In this document: positions 1 to 12,335 of the stretch, one piece after another | How the letters are laid out: each line of letters opens with the position of its first letter | How positions within the stretch are numbered: the stretch's first letter is position 1 | Source of the DNA: Atopsyche davidsoni | Taxonomy: Eukaryota > Arthropoda > Insecta > Trichoptera > Hydrobiosidae | DNA length: 64,000 bases | Assembly: GCA_022113835.1 (NCBI GenBank) | Contig: JAILWY010000001.1 | Coordinates: forward strand, 16,174,501-16,238,500 | Reading direction: 5' to 3' | Translations under genes and position numbers: made by a program | The notes under the pieces: model-generated | Databases searched by the model: none | What the model saw: the letters and a program-made list of their open reading frames with translations, nothing else | Told to the model about the DNA's origin: nothing

Positions 1-2020
1 GACTAAAACTCCACAAAATGGCGGACTCTACGATTCCCTCTCCGCGCCCCTCTGCCGCTCCGAATCAACTTCAACGCTAAAAAAATACCCGATTCACTTT
101 TTGGAGACCCTGTTAGCGTGTTATCAGCAATCTTTGTTCCAGATTAGAAGAGTGCCAGCAGCGTAACGGTCACCATTTGAACATCATCTTTTCGAAATAA
201 TTTTCCATTTTGTATTCTTATAATCAACAATATAAAAAAAACTTGATTATTAATAGTTTTTGTTTTACTGAACTAACCAATACCCGATACTCTGTTTGGA
301 CACACTATATATATATATTACTAGAGTGTTGAACCTTATTATAAATTCATAATGTAATAAGGAAAACCCCACCATCCATAAATGCACTTATGAGTAAGCA
401 GACAGGTCTCCGGTGTGATCTCAGTCATGAGACTCATCCCTTGCTCATGCTGCTGCAGTTGACCAATTTATACTTCATGAATCAATTAGCAATACCTTGA
501 GTCATATTTTCGTAAACTGGGTGTTCTCAGTTCCAAAGTCGCGTGGCGACCACCACCGATCTTTTCAAAGTTGCTTCAAAGTCTATTCATCAATGCCAAA
601 TGAATGCCATCAATCTAATGTTGTTTAGGTTAGTATAAAAATACAACATGAATAAAATATGTATGGTTTGTGGCAAATTTACGGAGATTTTTAAAAGAGG
701 TCGAAAATACATTTACCTTAAATTTATATAGTATAATACTTATGCCAAACGTTTGATTTGCAACATTACGAATCACTGAAATTTTAAAAGCAATTTTAAT
801 TTCTAATTTTATTAAAATAACATCAAGTGCTTTATCAGCACCTTTTTTTTAATTGACAGTTTTTTTTAAAAACTATTGATTTCTTATGAAATCGTTACGA
901 CAACAATATGGTAGACGGTGTTAAAAATAAAGTTCACGCGGATATGACAGTTCAATTTGATAGACTACGGATTGTTCGATACAAAAATAGACCTCTGGCT
1001 GTGTGCGCTTGTGATCAGAGAGTGGTCGCACCAAATATTGGTTTTGTGCACACGGACAATATTTGAACAAGACATTAATCATAACACCACGTCCATCAGT
1101 CGAATACTTCGGTATACGCGAATGTTCTATCGAAATTAAAAAAAACAGGGTGGCCCCAAAATCATAAAAACGTCCCATAATGTGAACACTAGGCAAAAAT
1201 TCTTTAATTTTATTATCAAGCCTATTTTTTTCACATTTTATACAAGTTCAAATGAATATATTTTGTTTTCATAATTAAAATTATATCTCAATTAAAACGA
1301 CACTAGACTACATAGATAAACAACAAATCAAAACAATATTTGAATTATTTGCAAACATATTATGTGGACATATCTCAAATATTTATACATAACAATTTGC
1401 AAACATCTAACTTTGTGGCGAAACACACTTTTTAAATCAATGTTTTGAACGAAAAATATTTAGTGCACATTTAGATAAAGTGAAATTAATTTTAAATAAG
1501 ATTCATTATACTAATTAAAATAAAAGCAGGTGCTCAGTTCGATTTTGGATACTGTGGTATATTATTACAAAGACATACTTATTGTAAGCAAAACAAACCC
1601 TTGAAAATTTATTTTACGTAGTAAATCCGGAATTTGACCACACACCCCCGTCTACTTCCAAGCTAGCAGATTATATTATTATCCTGTGGTTTTCTTTTAT
1701 GTGGAAGGGGGTGGCCTATCGGATTTTTTTATCTGAAATTAGAGATAAGATAAATATTACTCTTCTTTTTTTTAATTCAGCTAATGCGTGACGTGACAGA
1801 AACAAATCTGAAGTACAACTCTAATTTGTTTGTCCGTCGTTATGCTTTTCTGCGCTTGTTATTTGATACAAAAATTAATAGATTTTTATAAAAATATTTA
1901 TATAATTTATATATATGAATAGTATAACTGATATTTTTAATTATATTAATTTTAGATTAATGTTAATCAGGATGCGTATTTATTTACCCATGCAGGTATT
2001 AGTATGTTTATGTGATTAAG
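1..2020. other. Intergenic, no gene recognised
   Basis: AT-rich sequence with only short ORFs (under about 90 codons) that lack protein-like composition. The first 180 bases are GC-richer and contain an ATGGCGG sequence, but no splice-bounded coding exon could be established. I see no transposon termini or RNA gene in this stretch. Confidence 0.5.
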
Positions 2021-2083
2021 CATATTTTTTTTCACACATTGAAAACGATTAAAGAAAACTCTCAGAAAATATCATCGTGACTT

Positions 2084-2154
2084 GTGAGGGATTCGAACCC
2101 ACATCCCCAAGCTTTCATGGCCGGTGCATTTATCCAACTATGCTAACGAGCCAC
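2084..2154 (-). repeat. tRNA-like SINE head, left arm
   Basis: Reverse complement of the block at 2508-2578, with the same A-box-like and B-box sequences. It reads leftward, away from the palindrome centre. The anticodon stem pairs imperfectly, so I treat it as a tRNA-derived repeat head and not a functional tRNA. Confidence 0.7.
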
Positions 2155-2507
2155 TGCAATTTAGTGAGAATTTCTAATAATCATATTCTACATATGAACT
2201 AATATGCTCGGGCTAATCAATATTTAATGATTTGCAAACACTGGACTTTTTAATTAAAGTAACAAGTGAAGCATTTTTATATCCAAAGCTGGTTATTATT
2301 ATTTTTAATGGATTGATTGAATGGTGCGCGTCTCGGCTAAACATCAATAGATTTTAAAAATAATAATAACCAGCTTTGGATATAAAAATGCTTCACTTGT
2401 TACTTTAATTAAAAAGTCCAGTGTTTGCAAATCATTAAATATTGATTAGCCCGAGCATATTAGTTCATATGTAGAATATGATTATTAGAAATTCTCACTA
2501 AATTGCA

Positions 2508-2578
2508 GTGGCTCGTTAGCATAGTTGGATAAATGCACCGGCCATGAAAGCTTGGGGATGTGGGTTCGAATCCCTCAC
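2508..2578 (+). repeat. tRNA-like SINE head, right arm
   Basis: Contains an A-box match TAGCATAGTTGG (2517-2528) and a perfect B-box GGTTCGAATCC (2563-2573) at tRNA spacing, followed by the repeat tail. The T-arm has four of five pairs, and the anticodon arm (around CCATGAAAGC) does not close into five clean pairs. This is typical of a tRNA-derived SINE with an internal Pol III promoter. It is repeated elsewhere in the window, which argues against a single-copy tRNA gene. Confidence 0.7.
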
Positions 2579-2640
2579 AAGTCACGATGATATTTTCTGA
2601 GAGTTTTCTTTAATCGTTTTCAATGTGTGAAAAAAATATG

Positions 2641-4171
2641 ATATTTTTAACCCTAAAGAATAGTGTTATAAAACATTTAAGGTTCATATCCCACATAATT
2701 ATGCTACCATAGTGTATATTCCATGTGATATTTTTAGTACTTTCTGTCAAAAATATTGAGTAAGTCTTCTAAATGTTAGTTTGTTTACAGATCTTTATTT
2801 TATTATATGTTTAATAATTTCCAAATGTCAAATGTATATGTAATTTCCACGTACCAAAAACGTGAAGGTTTCAGGCGATGTTTTTGTTTACCAACCTAGT
2901 ATCAAGCATGGGTTCGTTGCGGGCATCTGTTATCTAATAGCAGTGATTTCTGAAAATCTATTTTCTTTAGTGCTATTGCAAAATAGCCTGCTTGTTTTTT
3001 TTTAATAAAGCACGCGTTGTTTTGTTTATAAACACGCCTTCATACCAAGCTCAGGACGTGATCGTTGCTATTCGCATTATAATAATATATTTTCAGAGTG
3101 GGCTTGGTTCACGGGAAAAAAAATATCTTTCAGGAATCCTGAAACATGTAACCTTTGTTAACGAGAACTTGTTATATAACTCTCCGCTGTGATTTAGGTG
3201 GCCCGCCCTCGAAAAGTTCGGATAATCGGATATGAGGTTTATTTTTTTATACAAGCCGGATAGGATGGTCGGGAATTCAACAAAGTAGTTTTTAAAAATA
3301 ATCACGTTGAATATTCAAAGTGCAATTCTAATATGTCTAGTTTTTTTCTTCATTTTTTTAAAGATCAAAAAATCTGCACAGGATGATACAAACGCGTTAT
3401 ATAAGTAATTGCAGAAAAAATATGTTCAAAGCGTTACTTACAATTCGAAAAATAGTGGAAATTAATAAATAGAGGTTGATTTGCGATCTCAGTCACCCAG
3501 TACGGCCCCGCATAGCTATTCATATTATATCAACTTTATAGTATGCAAGTACACGTTGGTACAATATTTAAAATACTTATTTTGAGTTTAATGCGACGGA
3601 TGATCTATAAATAAATATCCGCGAGACGAGTCGTTGACATAAACAGCGACATTGATATTATGCAGTTCTAGTACGCTCATTCCAGTCGCATTGTTTTTAT
3701 AAGATTGTGTGGAGGGCATCGTCTGGTAGTTGTCTGGTAATATTTGTTTAATAATTTTCGCTATTGTGTTTGCTCCAATGTAACAAATTTGATACCATTT
3801 TGTGTACATTATTTTAGTTACGAAACCTGTTTCAATGCATGATACGACTGGAAATCTAGGTAAATATGAAAACTTTATGCAGTTTTGAATTGAATTTGAT
3901 GTTTTGCACATTTCATGCTCTCCAAATAATATAAATTTTTCTGCGTTTCTTGACTGTGTTTATTTCCACAAAAAAATAGTTACATTTTTAAAAATATGTT
4001 AATGACTGCTAAATTCAAATTGCTTGCACGTATTAAGGATAGGGTTCAATCTTGCAAAAAAAATACACTTTTTATTTTGTGCAATTAGTACAAAATACAC
4101 GCCATATTTACGTATGTATCTTTAAGAAATTCAATATTTTTGACAGAGAGTACTTGGTGGAATTCCATATA
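2641..4171. other. Intergenic, one unassigned ORF
   Basis: AT-rich, no recognised gene. The only ORF of note is 3588-3911 on the minus strand (107 codons), annotated separately. No repeat termini were identified. Confidence 0.5.
3588..3911 (-). other. Unassigned 107-codon ORF
   Basis: An ATG-started ORF with mixed, non-repetitive composition (it ends ...SSRGYLFIDHPSH). It looks less like random AT-rich translation than its neighbours. I do not recognise a family, see no flanking splice signals that make it part of a larger gene, and see no promoter. It may be a degraded exon, a transposon fragment or chance. Confidence 0.15.
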
Positions 4172-4303
4172 AATATTTTTGAGTGAAATACTTGAGTGAT
4201 TTTCCACATGTTTGTTTTTATTTGTGACCGGTTTCGCCAACCTTTGACGTTGGCATTATCAAACAGAGTGACACAGAAACAGAGTATTTTACTCAAAAAT
4301 ATT
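4172..4303. mobile_element. MITE-like element with about 20-bp terminal inverted repeats
   Basis: Left end AATATTTTTGAGTGAAATAC (4172-4191) is inverted at the right end (4284-4303) with one mismatch. The roughly 132-bp unit has no coding capacity and contains an internal inverted pair GCCAAC/GTTGGC. Most of the interior (from ACTTGAGTGATTTTCCACAT) recurs as a direct copy at 4820-4908, so it is a repeat. The superfamily is not assigned because no target-site duplication is clear. Confidence 0.6.
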
Positions 4304-4572
4304 GTATGCATCTTCGTGGGTTTCAAAAAGTGAGGCGTCCAGGGCAACTCAGCTCAGCACTTTGCGTCCTTGCGGCCTCTCGCAACTGAGGACCGTATTT
4401 ATATCACCAAACGAGCTGTAACGGCATCTCGCTATTGTATCATGATTTGTGAACCGCTTTGGATAATTTGGAAAACGACAGACTGACTGAAGATAAAATA
4501 AAATATATTATTGATTTTTTTGTGAAGACCGTCTCACAGGAAGTACGATTTTGCCTATACAGGTTTTATTGA
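4304..4572. other. Intergenic between repeats
   Basis: Contains a GC-richer segment (about 4328-4410) without an ORF. I see no recognisable feature. Confidence 0.4.
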
Positions 4573-4818
4573 TTGATTAAAGAAACTCTCAGAAAAAAAT
4601 ATTAATATTTAACTGGCATAATAAGTACGTTGTTTCACTCATGGGATATGATTGTTAAAATCTCTTGTCAAATAATAGTGATTCGTTGGTATAATTGGTA
4701 AATGCACCGGCCATGAAAGCTTGAGAATGTGGGTTCGAATCCCACACAAATCACGATGATATTTTTCTGAGAGTTTCTTTAAATCATCTTCTATGTCTGC
4801 CTAATCATATTAGTAATA
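4573..4818 (+). repeat. tRNA-like repeat, locus 2, with truncated inverted tail
   Basis: The tRNA-like head spans about 4680-4747, with B-box GGTTCGAATCC at 4732-4742 and a degenerate A-box (GGTATAATTGG). It is followed by the family tail (CACGATGATATTTTTCTGAG...) and the terminal TGCCTAATCATATTAGTAA. The left side begins with an inverted fragment of the same tail, AAAGAAACTCTCAGAAAAAA (about 4578-4597). This is what would remain if the left arm of a palindromic unit had been deleted. Shared 5' sequence (ATATGATTGTTAAAA) links it to the loci at 2.0 and 61.2 kb. Confidence 0.75.
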
Positions 4819-4819
4819 A

Positions 4820-4908
4820 TAAAATACTTGAGTGATTTTCCACATGTTCGTTTTTATTTGTGACAGGTTTCGCCGACCTTTCACGTTGGCATTATCAAAC
4901 AGAGTGAA
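4820..4908. repeat. Second copy of the 4172-4303 repeat, termini lost
   Basis: About 85 bp of close similarity to the core of the MITE-like unit at 4172-4303 in the same orientation (CTTGAGTGATTTTCCACATG ... GTTGGCATTATCAAACAGAG). The long terminal inverted repeats are missing. It abuts the end of the tRNA-like repeat, so one element may have inserted next to the other. Confidence 0.7.
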
Positions 4909-5139
4909 AGATTGGCATTTTTCAGTATTTGAAAAAATGTACTTAATCATTATCAATTAAATAAAAGAGCTGCCGATCAATCTTTTTAAATTGGCGGTAA
5001 GGGTAGTCGTTTTTTTTAAATATTTTTTTAGTTTGTTTATAAAATTCGGTGTTGTCTCGTATTCCGTGTTGTTTGAACTATTCAGAGGCAATGTTTATCT
5101 GATGGCTCAAATTTTACAAAGAAATGTTTCCACTTTGGC

Positions 5140-5345
5140 CGTTATCGCCATCCGGCCGGCAAGTCCGCGAGCGGCTCGGCCGACGCGCCCCCCGCGCGGT
5201 GGCGGTGGCGGTGGCGGTGGCGGTGGCGGCGGCGGTGGCGGTGGCGGTGGCGGCCGGACGGAGCGCCCGCGGCATTTAAACTGCAAGCGCCGCGCTCCGA
5301 CTCCAAACCCGGTCCGCAGGCTCCCGCGAGTGCTCGGTTTGGTCA
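5140..5345. promoter_or_regulatory. CpG-rich island with GGTGGC microsatellite, candidate promoter
   Basis: A GC-rich block in AT-rich surroundings. It holds a GGTGGC/GGCGGC hexamer run at about 5199-5253, a TATA-like CATTTAAA at about 5273, then CpG-dense sequence. The strand and gene served are inferred. The ORFs across it (poly-Gly on plus, poly-Pro on minus) follow from the microsatellite and are not supported as proteins. Confidence 0.4.
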
Positions 5346-5488
5346 CGGACTCGGTGTTTTTTTTGTTTTTTTTTTTTTATTATTGAAATACATAGTTTTA
5401 GTTGTAGTGATTCCGTGCGATTAGGTATATATTTCTAAAATAAAAAAAAAAATAAAGTTAATATTTTTGGTGCGTACTTATTTGAGTT

Positions 5489-5555
5489 ATGAGTCAGTTG
5501 ATAAAGCGTTTAATCGAGAACAAGAACATTTCCTACAATTCAAGAAAAACTAAAG
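5489..5555 (+). CDS. Possible orphan first coding exon
   Basis: An ATG opens a 22-codon reading frame beginning MSQLIKRLIENKNISYN and ending at a donor-like G|GTGCGT at 5555/5556, about 200 bp downstream of a CpG-rich island with a TATA-like motif. That is the arrangement of a 5' UTR plus short first exon. I find no downstream exon that clearly continues it, and the peptide matches no family I recognise. It could also be chance. Confidence 0.2.
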
Positions 5556-6252
<697 letters not shown>

Positions 6253-7436
6253 TATAAACTACAAATTAAACCAGTTTGTCGCGGATAATGAACATTTCGA
6301 GTTTAGATTGAAAACTTATTTGTTTTATTTGAATACTGATCACCAAATTATTGCATATGCCACATCACTGCATAAAATTTTGCTAATGCACACTTTAACT
6401 GACACTCTATTATTTCTAACGACGGTTAGAACAGCATGACTTAATTTAATAAATCTTTTGAAGCTTGAGTTATGTTTATAATAGATTTAAATGCAATATC
6501 TCTTACTTATTTAAGAAGCAGGCTTAAATTGATTATCGTTTAAAAAGTAGAGAGCGTTTTTTGATATTAAAATTCTACATTGTAATATTTACGGCCTCTA
6601 CTTTTGGTTAATCTTTATACATTATCCATAAATTTCGTACAAGATTGTAAAAGACGTCGAGTTGAATTCGCTCGTTTTGGATTACAGCTTTTCCGAGTAC
6701 GATATAAAGCGGAAAATAGCTTTAACGGAAACTTTCACACACAACTAAGTCATGTTGCTGTGGTTACTTGATTTGCAATCGTAAGTTTGTAATCTTCCAA
6801 TAAAGAATGATCAGATTAAATAATTATTCATAAATTACAAATTGTCATTTTTAACTATAAATAAATCATGCAATAAAACCACAGAGACAGTGAGAGCTCT
6901 TTCATCGTTTACAGGTATCCTTAAACTTTTATAAAAAAAAATAATACTTGATGATGTCGTTAATTTGCCATAGTGGAAAAAAATCTTATTTAATCACTTG
7001 GCTTTTTTGTATTTTTATTTTTTATAAAACAGTCTCTGCGATATTTAAAACACAGTACAAAGTTTGTTTGAAAGAAACTACAACCTTAATGTTTAAGGTT
7101 TTCGTGATTTTCCGGAAAAAAGCAATGTGACGGACACAGCCTACAACCCTTCGATCGCTTTTTCTAACTGAAAAGTTTTATTTTTAGACGTGTGGTTTGT
7201 AAACCTTTCATTCCGATTTTACGAGTTTGTATAATTGCAGTTTGTCTAGTTAATATTTAAAAAAATATTGTGTATCGTGTGAAGCTTATTAACGACAATA
7301 AACTCTTATACTCTTATAAATATTTACTACATAATAGATTGATAATATCCTAGAACTATTGTAAATTATACGATGAAGTTATTACTATACCAATACACAC
7401 TACCATAAACCATCATATATTCTCCATTCTTCAGAT

Positions 7437-7486
<50 letters not shown>

Positions 7487-9030
7487 AATAAGCATTTTTA
7501 GCAGTTGCAGTTTATGTAAACACTTTATTTCAGCATTTTTTGAAATATAGTAGAATCATTATTTAAAAAAAACTTTCGTTGAGAAAGTTTTAGAAAAAAA
7601 AAAAAAATAGTCTCTAGTTGTATTCACAGCAATAGGCAAAAGGCGAGAGTATTCCAAAAAATATTTTTGTTGATAATTTCCTTCACATCTGATGATCATA
7701 AATATTGACAAACATTTCTTTAAGCTTTGAAGAATAAACGATTTCATTTTGTGAGTTGATTTAGTGAAATGAGTTGGAAGCTCTGCCGATGACGCGGCTT
7801 TGAGCCCCTCGGGGACTGACCTCATAAACCCGCCCAGACCTGCGCCAATGTGAGCGAGGTTAGCATATGTTTTGCCAAAAAAAAAACGAAGAAACCATTG
7901 GTAAATCACCGTTATTTAAACTATATCCTAAAGGATATAGTTTATTAAAAAAAAATTAATACACGACCGGGTGTATAAAACCTTGCCTCGATTTGATTGT
8001 CTCATATAATGTATATTGATGCAATTCATGTTATATTTATAGCTGTTTTAATCAGACGTTATTTTAGTATCCAATGCAATACATGATAACTACTATTAAA
8101 CAATTTAAATAGAATTCAAATGAAAATAAACAGTTTCAGAGTTTTTAATGTACGAATAAATTGATTCCACATTTTTAAACTTTTACAACTTATAAAAAAA
8201 TGTGTATTTATCTCCTTTCTCTAAAATTGACATAGTTTTCGAAATAAATTACTTAAAAATTCTTTGACATATACAGAACTAACATTAAAGTTTTATTACG
8301 CTTTTAATTAGCATTTAATTATTTTTTATTAATCTATTTCTGAAAGATGCGACGCGTCGCTGGCGGAGGTGTGACAGTAGACCGGCTTTGATGACCGTTA
8401 AGTATCCATGATAAGAATTTTCATTCCAAAAATAATTTCATAATGTCTTTTATTGTCGTCTGTTAATCATCTGAGCTTCCTTTGCCAGCTTCCTGGAATA
8501 AATTCAGCAAAGTCTGAATGAGATCCGTCGTTTCTTAAAATCTAGAAAGCGTTTATATTTGCTTTTCAAATTGGCCGAACTGAACGATAGCTGAATGACT
8601 GCGGTCTATAATATATCCCTATATAATGGACCTCGCGTCTTCCAAATCAGAAAATACACCTTCTTGTCTCTCCGCTAGATAAAAGAAAAAAGTGTTGTCT
8701 GGACGCGCTTCTGGGGACCCGCAAACCGCTTCGCAGAATTCCTTGATTTATTTCGACCTTACCGAGAACCCCATCGTAAAATCCGCACTATAAGTGAACT
8801 GGACGCCGAGAGTGTAGTGAGTCTGAGCAGTCAATGAAACGAAGATATTTTTGTGTTATTCATCACGCGGCGGTAAAGTAAATTCGCCTTTCCTGCGGCA
8901 AGAGCTTTGGATGGCTTCATTGATGTCATCGTCCATCTCGCCGCGCTCGGTGTATTGATATGCAAATCAACAATTGAAAAAAATGCATCTCGTGAGCGGC
9001 ATTAAAGATAGCTTCCTCTGGAGTAATGTC
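6253..9030. other. Intergenic, AT-rich, with microsatellite and small hairpin
   Basis: No gene recognised. A second TA microsatellite lies at about 7439-7484. A perfect 12-bp-stem hairpin (TAAACTATATCC, 4-nt loop) occupies 7917-7944. From about 8340 to 9030 the sequence is GC-richer and less repetitive than its surroundings, which could be regulatory DNA upstream of the TATA-containing segment at 9040. Confidence 0.5.
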
Positions 9031-9080
9031 CCGTCGCTCTATATAAGCTACGCTCAGTCCGCGGTCGGAAACCTCGACTC
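9031..9080 (+). promoter_or_regulatory. Candidate core promoter with TATA box
   Basis: TATATAAG at 9040-9047 is embedded in a GC-richer stretch and followed by CTCAGTCC (9053-9060) and pyrimidine-rich sequence. The TATA position predicts initiation near 9070. No coding exon follows directly. A non-coding first exon of a downstream gene such as the IGF-like gene at 19.4 kb is possible but unproven. Confidence 0.3.
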
Positions 9081-10729
9081 CTTCTGCAGCTCAACGCTCT
9101 TCCTGTTCTTCTTGAAGAAATGGTTTTTTAAAAGCAACTGTACGGTATATTATTTTGCATCACTGGCACGAAATGTTATCCGGCTTGCAGATCGTTAAAC
9201 AAGTGTTGTATAAATCAATAAACAAATTAATATAATAATTTATTTTTTTATAATAAGGTTTGAGAAATCAGTCAGTGTGTGATTACACTGATATTTTTGT
9301 TTTTTTTTTTTTAATAACAAAACATATTTCAATGTTTCCACAAAAAGCAGCCTAAAAGTTTTTACATAAAAAAACAACTAATGGTATATTATGATTCTAT
9401 TTTCAATTACTAGACAAATTTACTCTAATGAAAAAATATATTTTGCTTATCGTCTATAAATATAGTAAAAACTCTTATCCAATTAACAAAAACAAAAAAA
9501 TGTAATAATAAATACTTATACCCGTCATTTTACGACGATTTAACATAATTTTATTTGAAGTATTGTACTATGATATTTTTTGATTTACATGATATTTTTA
9601 ATAAAAAGCCTGTTTACAGTATCAACACATTTTAATTGAGCCTCTACACAAAATATATTTTATTTATTTATACTATTATTAAAATTTGAAAAAAGTATAT
9701 TGCTTAATTATAACGTATAAGGTATATTTTAACCAAACGATATTTTCATTAATAAATTTACGAGTTGTTACGCTATGTGTTTTTATTGTACTATTATCAT
9801 TAATATTTAAAAAATGGGTTATTTCCCCATATAATTTAAAAATCTCTTATATTTACTCTTAATATTGATTTTTTTTATTTTACCAAGCAATATTAGCGGT
9901 ACAAATAAAATTTCTCGCTTTGAGAGGTGATTTTATATAAATAAAGCATTAATAAAGGTAGGTGGAAGGTTCTGATGAGAGTTTACATGAGAGGTTTACA
10001 TGAGATAATTTTTTTTTAAATTGTAGACGATATCTTCAAAACCGACTTTTATTGGGATAGCTTAGTTAGGATAGGCCTAGAAAAAAAGCTTATCATTATA
10101 CAGTTAGGTGTTGGTAGTTTGCTGCTAGTGTTAAATATTTATCAACTATAATGGTATACATTATTGGGTAAAACCTTTTTTATCAAATATTAAAATATAA
10201 TTTTTATAGTGTGATGTTTTTTAATATTATTGAAAAACACACTTTACGTAATTTGAAATAATTATTGGTAGCTGTAAAATAAAAACTGGAAATAATTTTT
10301 AAATCTAAATTATCAAACAATAGTTTTATCTACCACACATCTAAATACAAGCGTATTCTGTTGTTTTTTTTCACGTGTCATTTTAATCGCTTCATCGTTC
10401 AGTGAGTTGTAAATTAGCTTGCTGTGGATCTTGAATACAAATCAGATCATCCATCTCTGACGCTTGCGGTCTTATACTCTTACTGACAAGTAAAAATTAA
10501 AGTCTCATTGTTTAAATTATCTGTATTTAGATGTCTCTCGTTTATAAAGTCGACGTAAAAATATATACTTGCTGTCTGTATTTGTGAGTTTTATTCTGAA
10601 AGCAGAGAATCTTGTTGGCGTTACGACGGCATGTCATCACAGAAAAGATGTCACCTGTTCTATTGTCGATACATCTGAGATGTCTCGGTATCCGAATTAT
10701 TATATATAGACACGTCATGGTCGCGGAAG
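9081..10729. other. AT-rich intergenic
   Basis: No ORF of interest. A small direct repeat (GGTTTACATGAGA-like) sits at about 9980-10005. Nothing else stands out. Confidence 0.5.
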
Positions 10730-10960
10730 TGGCCCCCGTTTAGCCCCGCCGCCCCGCCTCCGCAACGCCCCGCTTCTCCGACGCCCCGCTTCTCCGACGC
10801 CCCGCTTCTCCGACGCCCCGCTTCTCCGACGCCCCGCTTCTCCGACGCCCCGCTTCTCCGACGCCCCGCTTCTCTGACGCCCCGCCGCCCCGACGCCCCG
10901 CCTCGACGCCCCCGGCGCCCCCGGGACTCGATACTGTGGACGCTGCCAATGCAAGCGACA
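10730..10960. repeat. GC-rich island with 16-bp minisatellite
   Basis: Seven tandem copies of ACGCCCCGCTTCTCCG run from 10765 to 10876, the last with one substitution, inside a C-rich island. Because 16 is not a multiple of 3 and the unit lacks stops, all three minus-strand frames stay open and encode the same 16-residue cycle. The overlapping ORFs here are therefore expected and are not evidence of a gene. Confidence 0.9.
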
Positions 10961-12287
10961 CGTGCCTTCAGGCCCACAGTCACGGTCGATACAAAACGCC
11001 GTGTAGACACATCGATTCTGAACAATGCACGCCTTTGTGCGTCAATACTTCGAATGAATTTAAATACATAAATACTTTATATTTTTAGAACGAGGAAAAA
11101 TACGCAAAAAATAGTTAATACCATTTCATATTGCGTCCCAAATAACGTGATTATTTTTTCAGTTCTGCAGACAGTTGGCAGGAAAAACGTGTAACAGAAT
11201 TCGACGTATTTATTTCGTGTCAAAAATTTGTGTTCAATTTGTGCGATGCAAAAATGCTAGGTGATTTATTGAACGAGATGTTTTTTTCGGGATTACAATC
11301 CTGACTACTTGTTTTACGTCGTGTGAGATATTGCCTGTGTAATACCTTCTTTTTAAATAAATTATCGCACGCTTTAGTGATGACTTATTGAATTATATAT
11401 TTGTTTATTAAAAAAAACATTTTTTTTTTTAAATTTTACTTAGATTGATTCGCTCGGGTTGAAGTGACGAAACCGTTTTTAAATGAGCGTACGAAAAATC
11501 ATGCAGATCTATTTTGTTTTGGTTAAAAAATGATTCAAGATTTTTACTTATGTTGTTTGTATATCTATATACATCGTTGTTTTTTTTCTTATAATTGCGC
11601 AATCTTGTATTATTGACATTTACTACTACATTATAAATAACATACAGCTGTCTTTAAAAAATGTACAGAAATGGTAACACCTAGTCGATTAGCATGTCCC
11701 TAAATGCGTACCGCAACATATAACACAATATTATGTCATTAAATATAATTGAATTACACTGCAGACAGCTGCTATTTTGACGTGATTAACTTTTATTAGT
11801 ACCGACTTAAGCCTGCTACAGTGATACACGAGTAATTAGTCATAATCCTCGGCGTGACACTTACTCGTGGCACTTGTTCCGCATTGCGAGTACTCCACAA
11901 TTATGCTTTGTACCCGAAATGATGACCCTAATGCAAAAAAAATATATATATATATATATATATTTAATGACATCTCTACCATTTATGAAATTTTTCCCAG
12001 GTTTATCTAAAAATAATAAGTGATTATGTACTTGGAAAAAAATGTGCATAATGTGTATTGTATGAAAAGCACCAGCACAAGCATTTTTAAAGAAAACATT
12101 ACTTTTGAGCAAAAGCCATAAAAAAATATAGAAATCTACGAAATTCTTTCATTAAAAATTTCTCAATTCACCTTTTTTAAAATTAAATTGTGCTTGAAAT
12201 TTGTCTCTATATATAATGTATCTTTTTAACAGATATTTGACCGACGAAAAAGCAATGAACTATAGTATATTTAGATAACCGAAAATA

Positions 12288-12335
<48 letters not shown>

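Larger units (their letters stand above)
2021..2640. repeat. Near-perfect 620-bp palindrome carrying two tRNA-like modules
   Basis: The left arm (2021-2308) is the reverse complement of the right arm (2354-2640). The only difference I see is one T in a homopolymer. The unpaired spacer is about 45 bp (2309-2353). Each arm carries a tRNA-like block with its A-box end toward the centre and a shared tail (CACGATGATATTTTCTGAGAG followed by a purine/T-rich segment) toward the outside. Similar units recur at 4573-4825 and 61190-61538, so this is a dispersed repeat and not a unique structure. It could be a fold-back element, two SINEs inserted head-to-head, or in part an artefact of fold-back long reads. 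Sequence shows the palindrome; the origin is inference. Confidence 0.9.

Noticed and set aside
2508..2578. Functional tRNA gene
   Set aside because: A and B boxes are good, but the anticodon arm does not pair properly and the same block recurs in several copies with a shared tail, which indicates a SINE-like repeat.
4991..5386. 131-codon plus-strand ORF with poly-glycine and 79-codon minus-strand ORF with poly-proline
   Set aside because: Both are translations of the GGTGGC microsatellite and its flanks, with no homology.
10660..11025. Three overlapping repetitive ORFs on the minus strand
   Set aside because: Explained by a stop-free 16-bp tandem repeat that is open in every frame.
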